Origin: Streptomyces cylindrosporus | Lineage (GTDB): Bacteria; Actinomycetota; Actinomycetes; Streptomycetales; Streptomycetaceae | Direction: 5' to 3' | Length of the DNA: 64,000 bases | Assembly (NCBI RefSeq): GCF_022698165.1 | Contig: NZ_JALDAY010000019.1 | Location: 1 to 64,000 of the forward strand | Part shown: piece by piece, positions 50,903 to 58,674 of the stretch | Layout: the number at the start of each line of letters is the position of its first letter | How positions within the stretch are numbered: the stretch's first letter is position 1 | The notes under the pieces: generated by a model | Databases searched by the model: none | Told to the model about the DNA's origin: nothing | What the model saw: only the letters and a program-made list of their open reading frames with translations | Translations under genes and position numbers: made by a program

Positions 50903-51924
50903 CGGCGCCACCGCAGGGTGTCGTCGACGGTGCCGGCCTCGGAGGCCGCGCGGAGCACGGCGAGGCGGGTGAAGCGCTGGTCGAAGGCCTCCTTGGTCAG
51001 CCCGAACTTGCGGTAGGCGTCGGCGAGTTCGAGCGCGCCGCGCTTGACCGACCACTCGATGTCGAAGCCGGGGATCGCGGCGCGGAAGCGGGAGAAGTCC
51101 ACCCGGTAGGAGCGCGGGTCGGCGCCGTTCTCCCCGGTGATCCTCACCTTCGCGCCGGGCACCGCCTCGGCGACCTGCTCGGCGATCTCGGCGACCGTGA
51201 CGTTGTTGGTCTCGCTGCCGATGTTGAACGCCCGGTCGTGCACGGCCTCCCGGGGCGCGGTCAGCGCGGCCGTGAAGGCGCGGGCGATGTCGACGGCGTG
51301 CACCAGCGGGCGCCAGGGGGTGCCGTCGGAGAGGACGAGGACCTCGCCGGAAAGCAGCGCGTGGCCGACAAGGTTGTTGAGCACGATGTCCGCGCGCAGC
51401 CGGGGCGAGTAGCCGAAGGCGGTGGCGTTGCGCATGTACACCGGGGTGAAGTCGTCGTCGGCCAGCTCGTGCAGGTCGTCCTCGACGCGCACCTTGGACT
51501 CCGCGTACGGCGTCACCGGGCGCAGCGGGGCGTCCTCGGCCACCAGCTCGTCGCCGCCTGCCGCGCCGTAGACGGAGCAGGTGGACGCGTACAGGAAGCG
51601 CCGCACCCCGGCGTCGCGGGCGAGCTCGGCGAGTCGTACGGACGCGTGGTGGTTGATGTCGTAGGTGAGTTCCGGTGCCAGCGAGCCCAGCGGGTCGTTG
51701 GAGAGCGCGGCCAGGTGGATCACGGCGTCGACGCCGGCCACGTGCTCGGCCGTGACGTCGCGCAGGTCCACCTTGTGCCCCTGCGGGTCGGCGGGGGTCT
51801 CGCCGAGGACGCAGTCGGCGAACAGGCCGGAGTCGAGGCCAACGACCTCGTGTCCGGCGGCGGCGAGGACCGGGGCCATGACGGTGCCCAGGTAGCCCTG
51901 GTGACCGGTCAGCAGTACGCGCAT
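50899..51924 (-). CDS. NAD-dependent epimerase/dehydratase (extended SDR)
   Basis: The 341-residue extended SDR has the Rossmann motif 'MRVLLTGHQGYLGTVMAPVL', 'STCSVYG' and the catalytic Tyr-Lys pair in 'YAESK', then 'NIGSETNNVTVAEIAE'. It binds an NDP-sugar and could be a 4-epimerase, 4,6-dehydratase or reductase. It lies between the PIG-L and DUF4910 genes and near the cytidylyltransferase, so a CDP-sugar substrate is likely. It is the only dehydratase candidate visible for the CDP-sugar pathway. Confidence 0.87.
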   Translation of the reverse strand: MRVLLTGHQGYLGTVMAPVLAAAGHEVVGLDSGLFADCVLGETPADPQGHKVDLRDVTAEHVAGVDAVIHLAALSNDPLGSLAPELTYDINHHASVRLAELARDAGVRRFLYASTCSVYGAAGGDELVAEDAPLRPVTPYAESKVRVEDDLHELADDDFTPVYMRNATAFGYSPRLRADIVLNNLVGHALLSGEVLVLSDGTPWRPLVHAVDIARAFTAALTAPREAVHDRAFNIGSETNNVTVAEIAEQVAEAVPGAKVRITGENGADPRSYRVDFSRFRAAIPGFDIEWSVKRGALELADAYRKFGLTKEAFDQRFTRLAVLRAASEAGTVDDTLRWRR

Positions 51925-51927
51925 GGT

Positions 51928-52575
51928 TCAACCCCCAAGGTTGAGCTTGAGTTTGGTGACGGCGAACGCTTCGGCGTATCGCTCGTGGCATTCGATGCCG
52001 CGGATCCGCGCGAGGCCCAGGAAGGCCTCCCGGTCGTACCAGGGCCGGTGGCGCTGCGAGGCGTAGTGCTCCTGCAGCAGCCGTACCTTCTCCTCGGCGA
52101 TCTCCACAGGCAGCGGCTGGTAGGCCGTCATGCGGCCGAGGTCGCCGTCCCACTTGACGATCTCGTAGCCGAGCACGAGGTGGTCGCGGAAGGCGGTGGG
52201 GATGAGCTGTGCCAGGCCGCGGTGGTCCTGGTGGGCGTCGTCGGTGCGCGGGGCGAGGATCAGGTCCGGGTCGGTCTGCGCGCGCAGTTCCTCGACCGCG
52301 GCCTTGGCCTCGTCCCAGTGCACGGGCATCCGGCCGTCCGGCAGCTTGAGCACGGTCAGCCGCAGGTCGGCGCCCGGGCAGAAGGCGGCGAGCGCGGCCC
52401 GCTCCTCCTGCTCGCGTTCGGTGCCGCCGCCGGAGAGCACCAGCGCGTCGACCCGCAGGCCGGGCCGCGCGAGGCACAGGGCGAGCAGCGTGCCGCCGAC
52501 ACCGATCGCGATGTCGTCGCAGTGGGCGCCCACGGCGACGATCGCGTCCGGGGACCCGGCCCCGAGTCGGATCAC
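51928..52575 (-). CDS. PIG-L family N-acetyl-sugar deacetylase
   Basis: The 215-residue protein has the zinc-binding PIG-L pattern 'VGAHCDDIAIGVGGTLL' and 'APRTDDAHQDHRGLAQL' (HxDD and HxxH). Family members remove acetyl groups from GlcNAc-linked molecules such as GPI, mycothiol and teicoplanin precursors. The GTG at 52575 overlaps the cytidylyltransferase stop. Here it would expose an amine on a sugar, which another group could then modify. Confidence 0.88.
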   Translation of the reverse strand: MIRLGAGSPDAIVAVGAHCDDIAIGVGGTLLALCLARPGLRVDALVLSGGGTEREQEERAALAAFCPGADLRLTVLKLPDGRMPVHWDEAKAAVEELRAQTDPDLILAPRTDDAHQDHRGLAQLIPTAFRDHLVLGYEIVKWDGDLGRMTAYQPLPVEIAEEKVRLLQEHYASQRHRPWYDREAFLGLARIRGIECHERYAEAFAVTKLKLNLGG

Positions 52576-53357
52576 GCTCGTACTCCCTGCTCCCACACGG
52601 CCCACGGACGGTCGCCCTGGGCATAGGCGGCGTCGAGGGCGGCGCGCTCCTTCACGGTGTCGGTCGGCTTCCAGAAGCCGCGGTGCTGATGCGCCACCAG
52701 CCGCCCGCGCTTGGCGAGTTGGGCGCAGCCGTCGGCGACCAGGTCGCCGTTCTCCGGGATGTGGTCGAAGACCTCCTGGCGGAGCACGAAGTAGCCGCCG
52801 TTCTCCCACAGGGGCAGTTCGCTCACCGCGGTGATGCCGCCGACCAGGTTGTCCTCGCCCAACTCCACGCAGTGGAAGGAGGACTGGGGCGGCACGACCA
52901 TCATCGAGGCGCCGGCGTCGCGCTGCGAGAACTTCTCGATCATCTCGGGCAGCGGGGCGTCGGTGAGGACGTCGGCGTAGTTGGCGAGGAACATCTCGTC
53001 CCCGTCCAGGTGGTGGCGCACCCGGCGCAGCCGCTCGCCGATGGGCGACTCGATGCCGGTCTGCGCGAACGTGATCGTCCAGTCGGCGATGTCGGTGGAC
53101 AGCAGCTCCGTCTGCCCCTTGCGGAGCACGAAGTCGTTGGACGTCGTCTCCTCGTAGTTGAGGAAGAAGTCCTTGATGTGGTGGGCGCCGTAGCCCAGGC
53201 ACAGGATGAACTCCTTGTGCCCGAAGTGCGCGTAGTAGCGCATGACGTGCCAGATCAGCGGGCGCGGGCCGACCATCGCCATCGGCTTGGGCACGTCGTC
53301 GGCGGTGCCGTTGCGCATCCGCATCCCGTAACCGCCGCAGAACAGAACGACCTTCAT
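52572..53357 (-). CDS. Glucose-1-phosphate cytidylyltransferase-like nucleotidyltransferase (RfbF family)
   Basis: The 261-residue enzyme resembles RfbF, which makes CDP-glucose from CTP and glucose-1-phosphate: 'FCGGYGMRMRNGTADDVPKPMAMVG', 'LIWHVMRYYAHFGHKEFILCLGY', 'GGYFVLRQEVFDHI' and 'HRGFWKPTDTVKE'. The nucleotide loop reads GYGMRM where RfbF usually has GLGTRL, so nucleotide or sugar preference may differ. Four-base overlaps join it to the methyltransferase and PIG-L genes. A recognisable CDP-glucose 4,6-dehydratase (RfbG) is absent from the window. Confidence 0.88.
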   Translation of the reverse strand: MKVVLFCGGYGMRMRNGTADDVPKPMAMVGPRPLIWHVMRYYAHFGHKEFILCLGYGAHHIKDFFLNYEETTSNDFVLRKGQTELLSTDIADWTITFAQTGIESPIGERLRRVRHHLDGDEMFLANYADVLTDAPLPEMIEKFSQRDAGASMMVVPPQSSFHCVELGEDNLVGGITAVSELPLWENGGYFVLRQEVFDHIPENGDLVADGCAQLAKRGRLVAHQHRGFWKPTDTVKERAALDAAYAQGDRPWAVWEQGVRA

Positions 53358-54613
53358 GCTGTGACCTCTTCCGACGCGGCGTCGACGATGCTCAGTTCCG
53401 GGATGGGGAAGACGAGGCGGCCGCCCCATTCGTGGACGAAGGACAGCTGCTCGGTCAGCTCGGCCCGCAGGTTCCACGGGAGGACGAGCACGTAGTCCGG
53501 CTTGTCGGCGGCGATCTGCTCGGGCGGCAGGATCGGGATGCGGGTGCCGGGGGTGAACCTGCCGTGCTTGTAGGGGTTGCGGTCGACCGTGTAGGCGAGC
53601 AGGTCGGGCCGGATGCCGCAGTGGTTGAGCAGGGTGTTGCCCTTGCCGGGGGCGCCGTAGCCGACGACCGTCTCGCCGCGCTCGGCCGCCTCGATGAGGA
53701 ACTTGAGGAGGTCGCGGCGCACCTTGGCGACCCGGTCGGAGAACTCGGTGTACCCGGACAGCTCCTGCAGCCCGGCGGCCTTCTCCCGGGCCAGTACGTC
53801 GGCCACCCGCGAGGTCGGCTCGCCGGCCACCTCGGCCGGCCTCGCCCACAGCCGGATGGAGCCGCCGTGCGTGGGCAGCAACTCGACGTCCACGAGGGCG
53901 AGTCCGCCGCTCGCGAGGGCGCGGATCGCGGAGGCGACCGTGTAGTACTGGAAGTGCTCGTGGTAGATGGTGTCGTACTGGTTCTCCTCGATGAGGGTCA
54001 GCAGGTGCTGCACCTCGACGGAGACCCAGCCGTCGTCGGCGACCAGGGCGCGCAGCCCCTGGGTGAAGCCGACGACGTCGGGGATGTGTGCGTACACGTT
54101 GTTGGCCACGACGAGGTTCGCCGGGCCGTGCTCGGCGCGGACCTTCGCGCCGGTCTCCGGGCTCAGGAACTCGGTGAGCGTGGGGACGCCCTTCTCGCGC
54201 GCCGCCGCGCCGACGTTCACCGAGGGCTCGATGCCCAGGCAGCGGATCCCCCGGTCCACCACGTGCTGGAGCAGGTAGCCGTCGTTGCTCGCGACCTCGA
54301 CCACGAAGGCGACGGAGCCCTCGGCGTCGAGCCCCGCGCGGTCCACGGCGTCGGCGACGAACGTACGGGCGTGCTCGACCCAGGAGGTCGAGTAGGAGGA
54401 GAAGTAGGCGTACTCGCTGAACGTCTCCTCCGGCGTGATCAGCGGAGGCAGCTGGGCGAGCCAGCAGTCGGTGCAGACCCGCAGGTGCAGCGGGTACGCC
54501 GGTTCGGGCCGGTCCAGTTGGTCCGCCGCGAGGAAGCTCTCGCACGGCGGGGTCGCCCCCAGATCGACGACGCTGGCCAGCGTCGCCGAGCCGCAGAGTC
54601 GGCATCGTGTCAT
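53354..54613 (-). CDS. NDP-sugar C-methyltransferase (TylCIII/TcaB9-like)
   Basis: The 419-residue SAM-dependent enzyme has an N-terminal zinc site ('CRLCGS' and 'CTDCWLAQLP'), a SAM-binding core ('FVVEVASNDGYLLQHV'), the catalytic Glu-His region 'YHEHFQYYT' and a C-terminal Rossmann domain ('VVGYGAPGKGNTLLNHCGI'). Relatives add a branch methyl at C3 of 4-keto deoxy NDP-sugars in antibiotics and surface glycans. With an RfbF-like enzyme beside it, a branched-chain CDP-sugar is the natural prediction. Overlaps link it to both neighbours. Confidence 0.9.
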   Translation of the reverse strand: MTRCRLCGSATLASVVDLGATPPCESFLAADQLDRPEPAYPLHLRVCTDCWLAQLPPLITPEETFSEYAYFSSYSTSWVEHARTFVADAVDRAGLDAEGSVAFVVEVASNDGYLLQHVVDRGIRCLGIEPSVNVGAAAREKGVPTLTEFLSPETGAKVRAEHGPANLVVANNVYAHIPDVVGFTQGLRALVADDGWVSVEVQHLLTLIEENQYDTIYHEHFQYYTVASAIRALASGGLALVDVELLPTHGGSIRLWARPAEVAGEPTSRVADVLAREKAAGLQELSGYTEFSDRVAKVRRDLLKFLIEAAERGETVVGYGAPGKGNTLLNHCGIRPDLLAYTVDRNPYKHGRFTPGTRIPILPPEQIAADKPDYVLVLPWNLRAELTEQLSFVHEWGGRLVFPIPELSIVDAASEEVTA

Positions 54614-55854
54614 GTGCTGTTCCCATCCCCCCTGCTCGCGCGGGAGTCCCCGCCGCGAGTCCGTTCCGACCGGACCGCGATCGCGGTGCGGTACTCCTCG
54701 ACCAGGCGCTCCAGCCCTACGGCCGGGCTGAAGCCCTGTTCGTAACGGAGCCGGGCCGTCCGGCCCAGCTCCCGGTTGGTGGCCGGTTCGGCCGTGATCC
54801 GGCGCAGGCAGGACGCGAGCGACGCGGACTCCCCCGGCCGGTGCAGCAGTCCGGTCACGCCGTCCTCGACGAGTTCGACGAAGGCGCCGTGGCCGGCGGC
54901 GACGACCGGGACCCCGGCCGCCATCGCCTCCACGACCACCAGCCCGAACGCCTCCAGCCAGGTCGAGGGGGCCACCACGGCGACCGACCGCGCGATGGCC
55001 TTCTGGCACTCGGCCGTGTCGTACAGGCCGACGTACCGCACGTCGTCCCGGCCCGCCGCCCAGGCGGTGACCTCCGCCTCCAGTGGTCCGGTGCCGGCGA
55101 TCACGAGCGGTACGCCCACACCGCCGCCGGCCGTGATCTCGTCCCAGGCGGCCATGAGCAGCCGGACGCCCTTGGCCTCGGCGAGCCGGCCGAGATAGAG
55201 CACGTGTTCGCCGTCGTCCGTACGGCGGGCGTCCGGGTCGGGTACGAAGTTGTGCTTCACCGCGAGGCGTTCGGCGGGCATCCCGGCCCGTACGAGGACG
55301 TCGCGCTGCGCGGCGGAGATGCACAGGAACCGCTCCACGCCGGACCACCAGCGCCGCCGGTTCGCCGACATGCTGACCGCGAGCGGCACCGTCGCGAGGC
55401 GGGAGTCGCGGTAGCAGCCGTGCCGGACCGCGGGCAGCGGCACCGACGAGCCGACGCACTCGGTGCACGGCCGCCCGTCCCGCTGGAGTGTGCCGGGCGG
55501 GCAGATCTGGGTGTAGTTGTGCAGCGTGGCGACGGCGGGCACGCCGGCGTCGGCGCAGGCGGCGAGGACCGCGGGCGACAGCAGCGGGAAGACGTTGTGG
55601 ACATGGACCACGTCCGGCCGCTCGGCGCGCAGCCGGGCCGCGAGCTCCGTCCGGACCGCCGGGTTCCACGGCACCCGCAGGGGCACCGCGACCTTGCCGA
55701 GCAGGGACATGGCGCCGATGTCGTCGCTGCGCCGCTCGAACAGCCCGACCCGGTGACCGCCCGCGCGCAGCAGCTCCACCTCCTGGTCGACGACCTTGTT
55801 CTCGCCGCTCGGCTGCGCCGAGGCGTAGCGGTTGTGCACCACGAGGACGTGCAT
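54610..55854 (-). CDS. Glycosyltransferase family 4
   Basis: The 414-residue GT-B enzyme opens with 'MHVLVVHNRYASAQPSGENKVVDQEVELL' and has the GT4 donor-site motif 'APSTWLEAFGLVVVEAMAAGVPVVAAGHG', including the EX7E pair. It extends the lipid-linked repeat unit at the cytoplasmic face. The start is 2 bp after the O-antigen-ligase-like gene and its stop overlaps the methyltransferase start. The sugar it transfers is unknown, though the C-methylated sugar is a tempting candidate. Confidence 0.9.
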   Translation of the reverse strand: MHVLVVHNRYASAQPSGENKVVDQEVELLRAGGHRVGLFERRSDDIGAMSLLGKVAVPLRVPWNPAVRTELAARLRAERPDVVHVHNVFPLLSPAVLAACADAGVPAVATLHNYTQICPPGTLQRDGRPCTECVGSSVPLPAVRHGCYRDSRLATVPLAVSMSANRRRWWSGVERFLCISAAQRDVLVRAGMPAERLAVKHNFVPDPDARRTDDGEHVLYLGRLAEAKGVRLLMAAWDEITAGGGVGVPLVIAGTGPLEAEVTAWAAGRDDVRYVGLYDTAECQKAIARSVAVVAPSTWLEAFGLVVVEAMAAGVPVVAAGHGAFVELVEDGVTGLLHRPGESASLASCLRRITAEPATNRELGRTARLRYEQGFSPAVGLERLVEEYRTAIAVRSERTRGGDSRASRGDGNST

Positions 55855-55856
55855 GC

Positions 55857-57128
55857 TCAGGTCACCTCCGATCCACGGGCCCAGCGCGGCACGCGCGGTC
55901 GGGGGATCTCGGGCTTCGTACGGGCTTCGAGGGTCTTGAGCGACTCGGTCGTCCCGAGCGGGGCGGTCGCGGCGGCGGGTGCCGCGAGCAGCGAGGCGGC
56001 CAGGGCCAGATGCAGCAGATACGGTGAGGCGTCGCCGAGACCGGCCTCGGTGTACGAGGCGATCGCGCAGTAGCTGATCAGGAAGATCGCGCAGGCCCGC
56101 TGCAAGGACGGCGGACGCAGCAGCGCGACTCCGCCCAGGACGACGAGGACGATCGCGACCAGGGTGACGCCGACCAGTCCCTGCTCGTTGTAGACGGCCA
56201 GCCAGCTGTTGTCGATCGGCAGTCCGCCGAACGACTTGTCGCCGAGGCCGACGCCGAACAGCTTCTCCCCCGTCGTCCGGGGCGCGGCCAGCAGGGCGTC
56301 CCAGACCTTGGCCCGGCCGGTGAGGCTGGAGAAGTTCTCCTTGCTCTGTCCGCGCAGGAACCACGACTGGAGCATGGAGGCGAACCCGACCGCGGCCACC
56401 GTGGCGCACACCACCGCCCAGGTGAAGAAGCGGCGGGCCGCGGCGCTGGTGAGCAGGAGCGAGCCGATCGCCAGCAGCAGCCCGAGCAGCAGGCCGAGCG
56501 TGGCCGTGCGGGTGTGGGTCAGCGCGAGCAGGACGGCGGACGGCACGATGACCACCGCCGCGCTCCTCCCGTCGGTCCGGCGGCCCAGCAGGAGCAGCAC
56601 GGTGAGCCCGATGATCACCGCGGCGTACTGTCCGATCTGCGGCGGGGTGAGCGGCCACAGGTCGCCGACCAGCCGTCCGCCGTAGAGGTCGGGCAGGGCC
56701 ATGCCCGGTGAGACGACCAGGCCGAGGGCCACCAGTCCGAGCACCGCGAAGTACATCCGGATGTGGTGCCGCACGAACGTCAGGCCGCCGTCCCACCAGC
56801 GGGTGAGCAGCCACAGCGTGCACACGAACAGGGCGAGCCGGAAGCAGCGGAACAGCGCGCCGAAGCCGGACTCCAGGTGCGCGCTGGAGATCACGCTCGA
56901 CACCAGGAGCACGGTGAGCAGGAACACGTACGCGGTGGGCCGGATGCGCAACTGGACGTTGACCGCGAGCGCCAGCGCGAACGCGGCGACCAGCGCGCCC
57001 ATGGTGACCATCTGGATGAGGGAGCGGGGCAGCGGGACGATGGTCTTCGCCCCGGCGGAGCCGAGGGTGTTGAGGATCAGCAGCCCCCAGACCGTCCCGA
57101 CGATCTTCGGCGTGCGGTTCGCCGTCAT
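55857..57128 (-). CDS. O-antigen ligase/polymerase-like membrane protein
   Basis: The 423-residue integral membrane protein has about 10-12 predicted helices and a large loop with 'NFSSLTGRAKVWDALLAAPRTTGEKLFGVGLGD', the Wzy/WaaL-type pattern (R.xxW motif followed by GxGxG). It should polymerise or ligate flipped repeat units outside the membrane. ATG 57128 lies one base after the preceding stop; a GTG at 57137 is an alternative that would overlap it by 8 bases. Confidence 0.85.
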   Translation of the reverse strand: MTANRTPKIVGTVWGLLILNTLGSAGAKTIVPLPRSLIQMVTMGALVAAFALALAVNVQLRIRPTAYVFLLTVLLVSSVISSAHLESGFGALFRCFRLALFVCTLWLLTRWWDGGLTFVRHHIRMYFAVLGLVALGLVVSPGMALPDLYGGRLVGDLWPLTPPQIGQYAAVIIGLTVLLLLGRRTDGRSAAVVIVPSAVLLALTHTRTATLGLLLGLLLAIGSLLLTSAAARRFFTWAVVCATVAAVGFASMLQSWFLRGQSKENFSSLTGRAKVWDALLAAPRTTGEKLFGVGLGDKSFGGLPIDNSWLAVYNEQGLVGVTLVAIVLVVLGGVALLRPPSLQRACAIFLISYCAIASYTEAGLGDASPYLLHLALAASLLAAPAAATAPLGTTESLKTLEARTKPEIPRPRVPRWARGSEVT

Positions 57129-57129
57129 C

Positions 57130-58674
57130 TCAACCACCGTCCCCTGCGCGCAGGGTGCTGCCCGCGTCCTGCCGGTAGGGCAGGCCCCGCCACTGCGCGA
57201 AGTCGAGCACCTTGCTCGGGTCCTGGGCGACGAACTTCCACGGTCCGACGTAGACGTTGTCGTGCCAGCGGTTGTGCTGCTTCCGGGTGATCGCGTCGGC
57301 CACCTTCTCGCCCTTGTACGGCGACCAGTCCGGATAGGTGCCGTAGTTGGACAGCACGGCCATGCGGTCGCACTTCGACGTGCACTTGAGGACGGACTTG
57401 TCCAGCACGAAGCGGTTGTCGTGGATGTCCACCCGCTGGGTCTTCCACCGGCAGTCGGAGTAGAGCGGTGCCCTGGCGATCGCCGGCCGCGCGCAGCTGG
57501 AGGTCTTCTTCACCAGCAAGGTGCAGTCGCCGGAGGAGGTGTTGGCCGGGCTGTTGCAGAACCGGTCGGCGTTCTCCCACAGGGTGATCCCGGACCAGTT
57601 GTTCTCCAGCACGTTCCGGTAGACCTCGATCTTGTCGGTACGGGCCTTGATCCGTGGCTCGCCGCCCGACTCGGACAGGTAGACGGTCGCGAACGGGAAG
57701 CTGTCGCCGCTGTCGGCCGCCTTGCGGCCCTCGACCCAGTTGTTCCGCCGGAACGTGTTGTTCCGGATGATCGCGTTGTAGCTGATCTCGTAGATCAGCG
57801 CGGCGCCGTCGTTGGCCTCCAGGACGTTGTTCTCGATGAGGAAGTCGTTGTTGTTGGTGTCCGCCCACAACCCCGTTCCGCGGTTGTCGTGCACCCAGTT
57901 GCCGCGCACGTCGGCGCCGTCGACGGCCCAGAACTTGACGCCTCCGGTGCAGCCGCAGCCCGGCTTGCGCCGCTCCCAGTCACCGGTGTTGTTGCCGACG
58001 ATCTCGTTGCCCTCGACCACCAGGCCGGTGATACGGCCCTTGCCCTTGTACGCGTTCATGCCGTACTGGCCGTTGTCGCGCAGGCAGTTGGCGCGGACCT
58101 GCTGGCGGGCGCCGGCCATCAGCGCGGCACCGGAGTTGTCCTGGATCGTCGAGTCCTCGATCACCCAGCCGTCGGCCGAGTCGTGGTTGACGACGCCCTC
58201 GTCCATCGGGGCCACGAAGTGCTGCACGGTCAGATTGCGGATGGTGACGTCGCGGGCGCCGCCGCTGAACGCGTACTGGTTCTTCTTCGCGCCGTCGAGC
58301 ACCGCGCCCGGCGCACCGATGTAGCGGTCGCCCTTCTTGGGCACGACCTGGGCGTAGCGGTCCGGGTCGAGCCGGTGCTTGCCCGGCTTGAGCCAGAACG
58401 TGGTGTTCGCGGGGCTGTTCCTGGTCTTCGCCGCCAGGTCGCCGACCTTCGCGGGGTCGACCGTGACCGCGCCCGCCGGCGCCTTCGTCGGCCCGGCCAC
58501 GGGGTTGGCGCACACCCGGGCGACGGACGTGGTCCGCGCCCCGGACGTGGTGGGCGCGGCACTGGCGGTCGGGTTCGTGCGGGCGTCCGACGTGCTCTCG
58601 CAGCCGGTCGCCGTCACCAGGGCCAGCGCCAGCGGTGCCGCCACCAGCGTCCAGTGCCACCTCTCGATCCTCAC
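57130..58674 (-). CDS. Right-handed beta-helix lipoprotein
   Basis: The 514-residue protein starts at a GTG overlapping the heparinase-like stop and has a lipoprotein signal ending in 'VTATGC'. A Ser/Thr/Ala-rich linker to about residue 50 is followed by a parallel beta-helix with repeats such as 'IEDSTIQDNSGAALMAGARQQVRANCLRDN', 'VVEGNEIVGNN' and 'IENNVLEANDGAALIYE'. Several cysteines ('CGCTGG', 'CTSKCDR') may form disulfides. It is a surface enzyme or binding protein for the operon's own glycan, for example an epimerase, lyase or trimming hydrolase; no catalytic motif is certain. Confidence 0.82.
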   Translation of the reverse strand: MRIERWHWTLVAAPLALALVTATGCESTSDARTNPTASAAPTTSGARTTSVARVCANPVAGPTKAPAGAVTVDPAKVGDLAAKTRNSPANTTFWLKPGKHRLDPDRYAQVVPKKGDRYIGAPGAVLDGAKKNQYAFSGGARDVTIRNLTVQHFVAPMDEGVVNHDSADGWVIEDSTIQDNSGAALMAGARQQVRANCLRDNGQYGMNAYKGKGRITGLVVEGNEIVGNNTGDWERRKPGCGCTGGVKFWAVDGADVRGNWVHDNRGTGLWADTNNNDFLIENNVLEANDGAALIYEISYNAIIRNNTFRRNNWVEGRKAADSGDSFPFATVYLSESGGEPRIKARTDKIEVYRNVLENNWSGITLWENADRFCNSPANTSSGDCTLLVKKTSSCARPAIARAPLYSDCRWKTQRVDIHDNRFVLDKSVLKCTSKCDRMAVLSNYGTYPDWSPYKGEKVADAITRKQHNRWHDNVYVGPWKFVAQDPSKVLDFAQWRGLPYRQDAGSTLRAGDGG

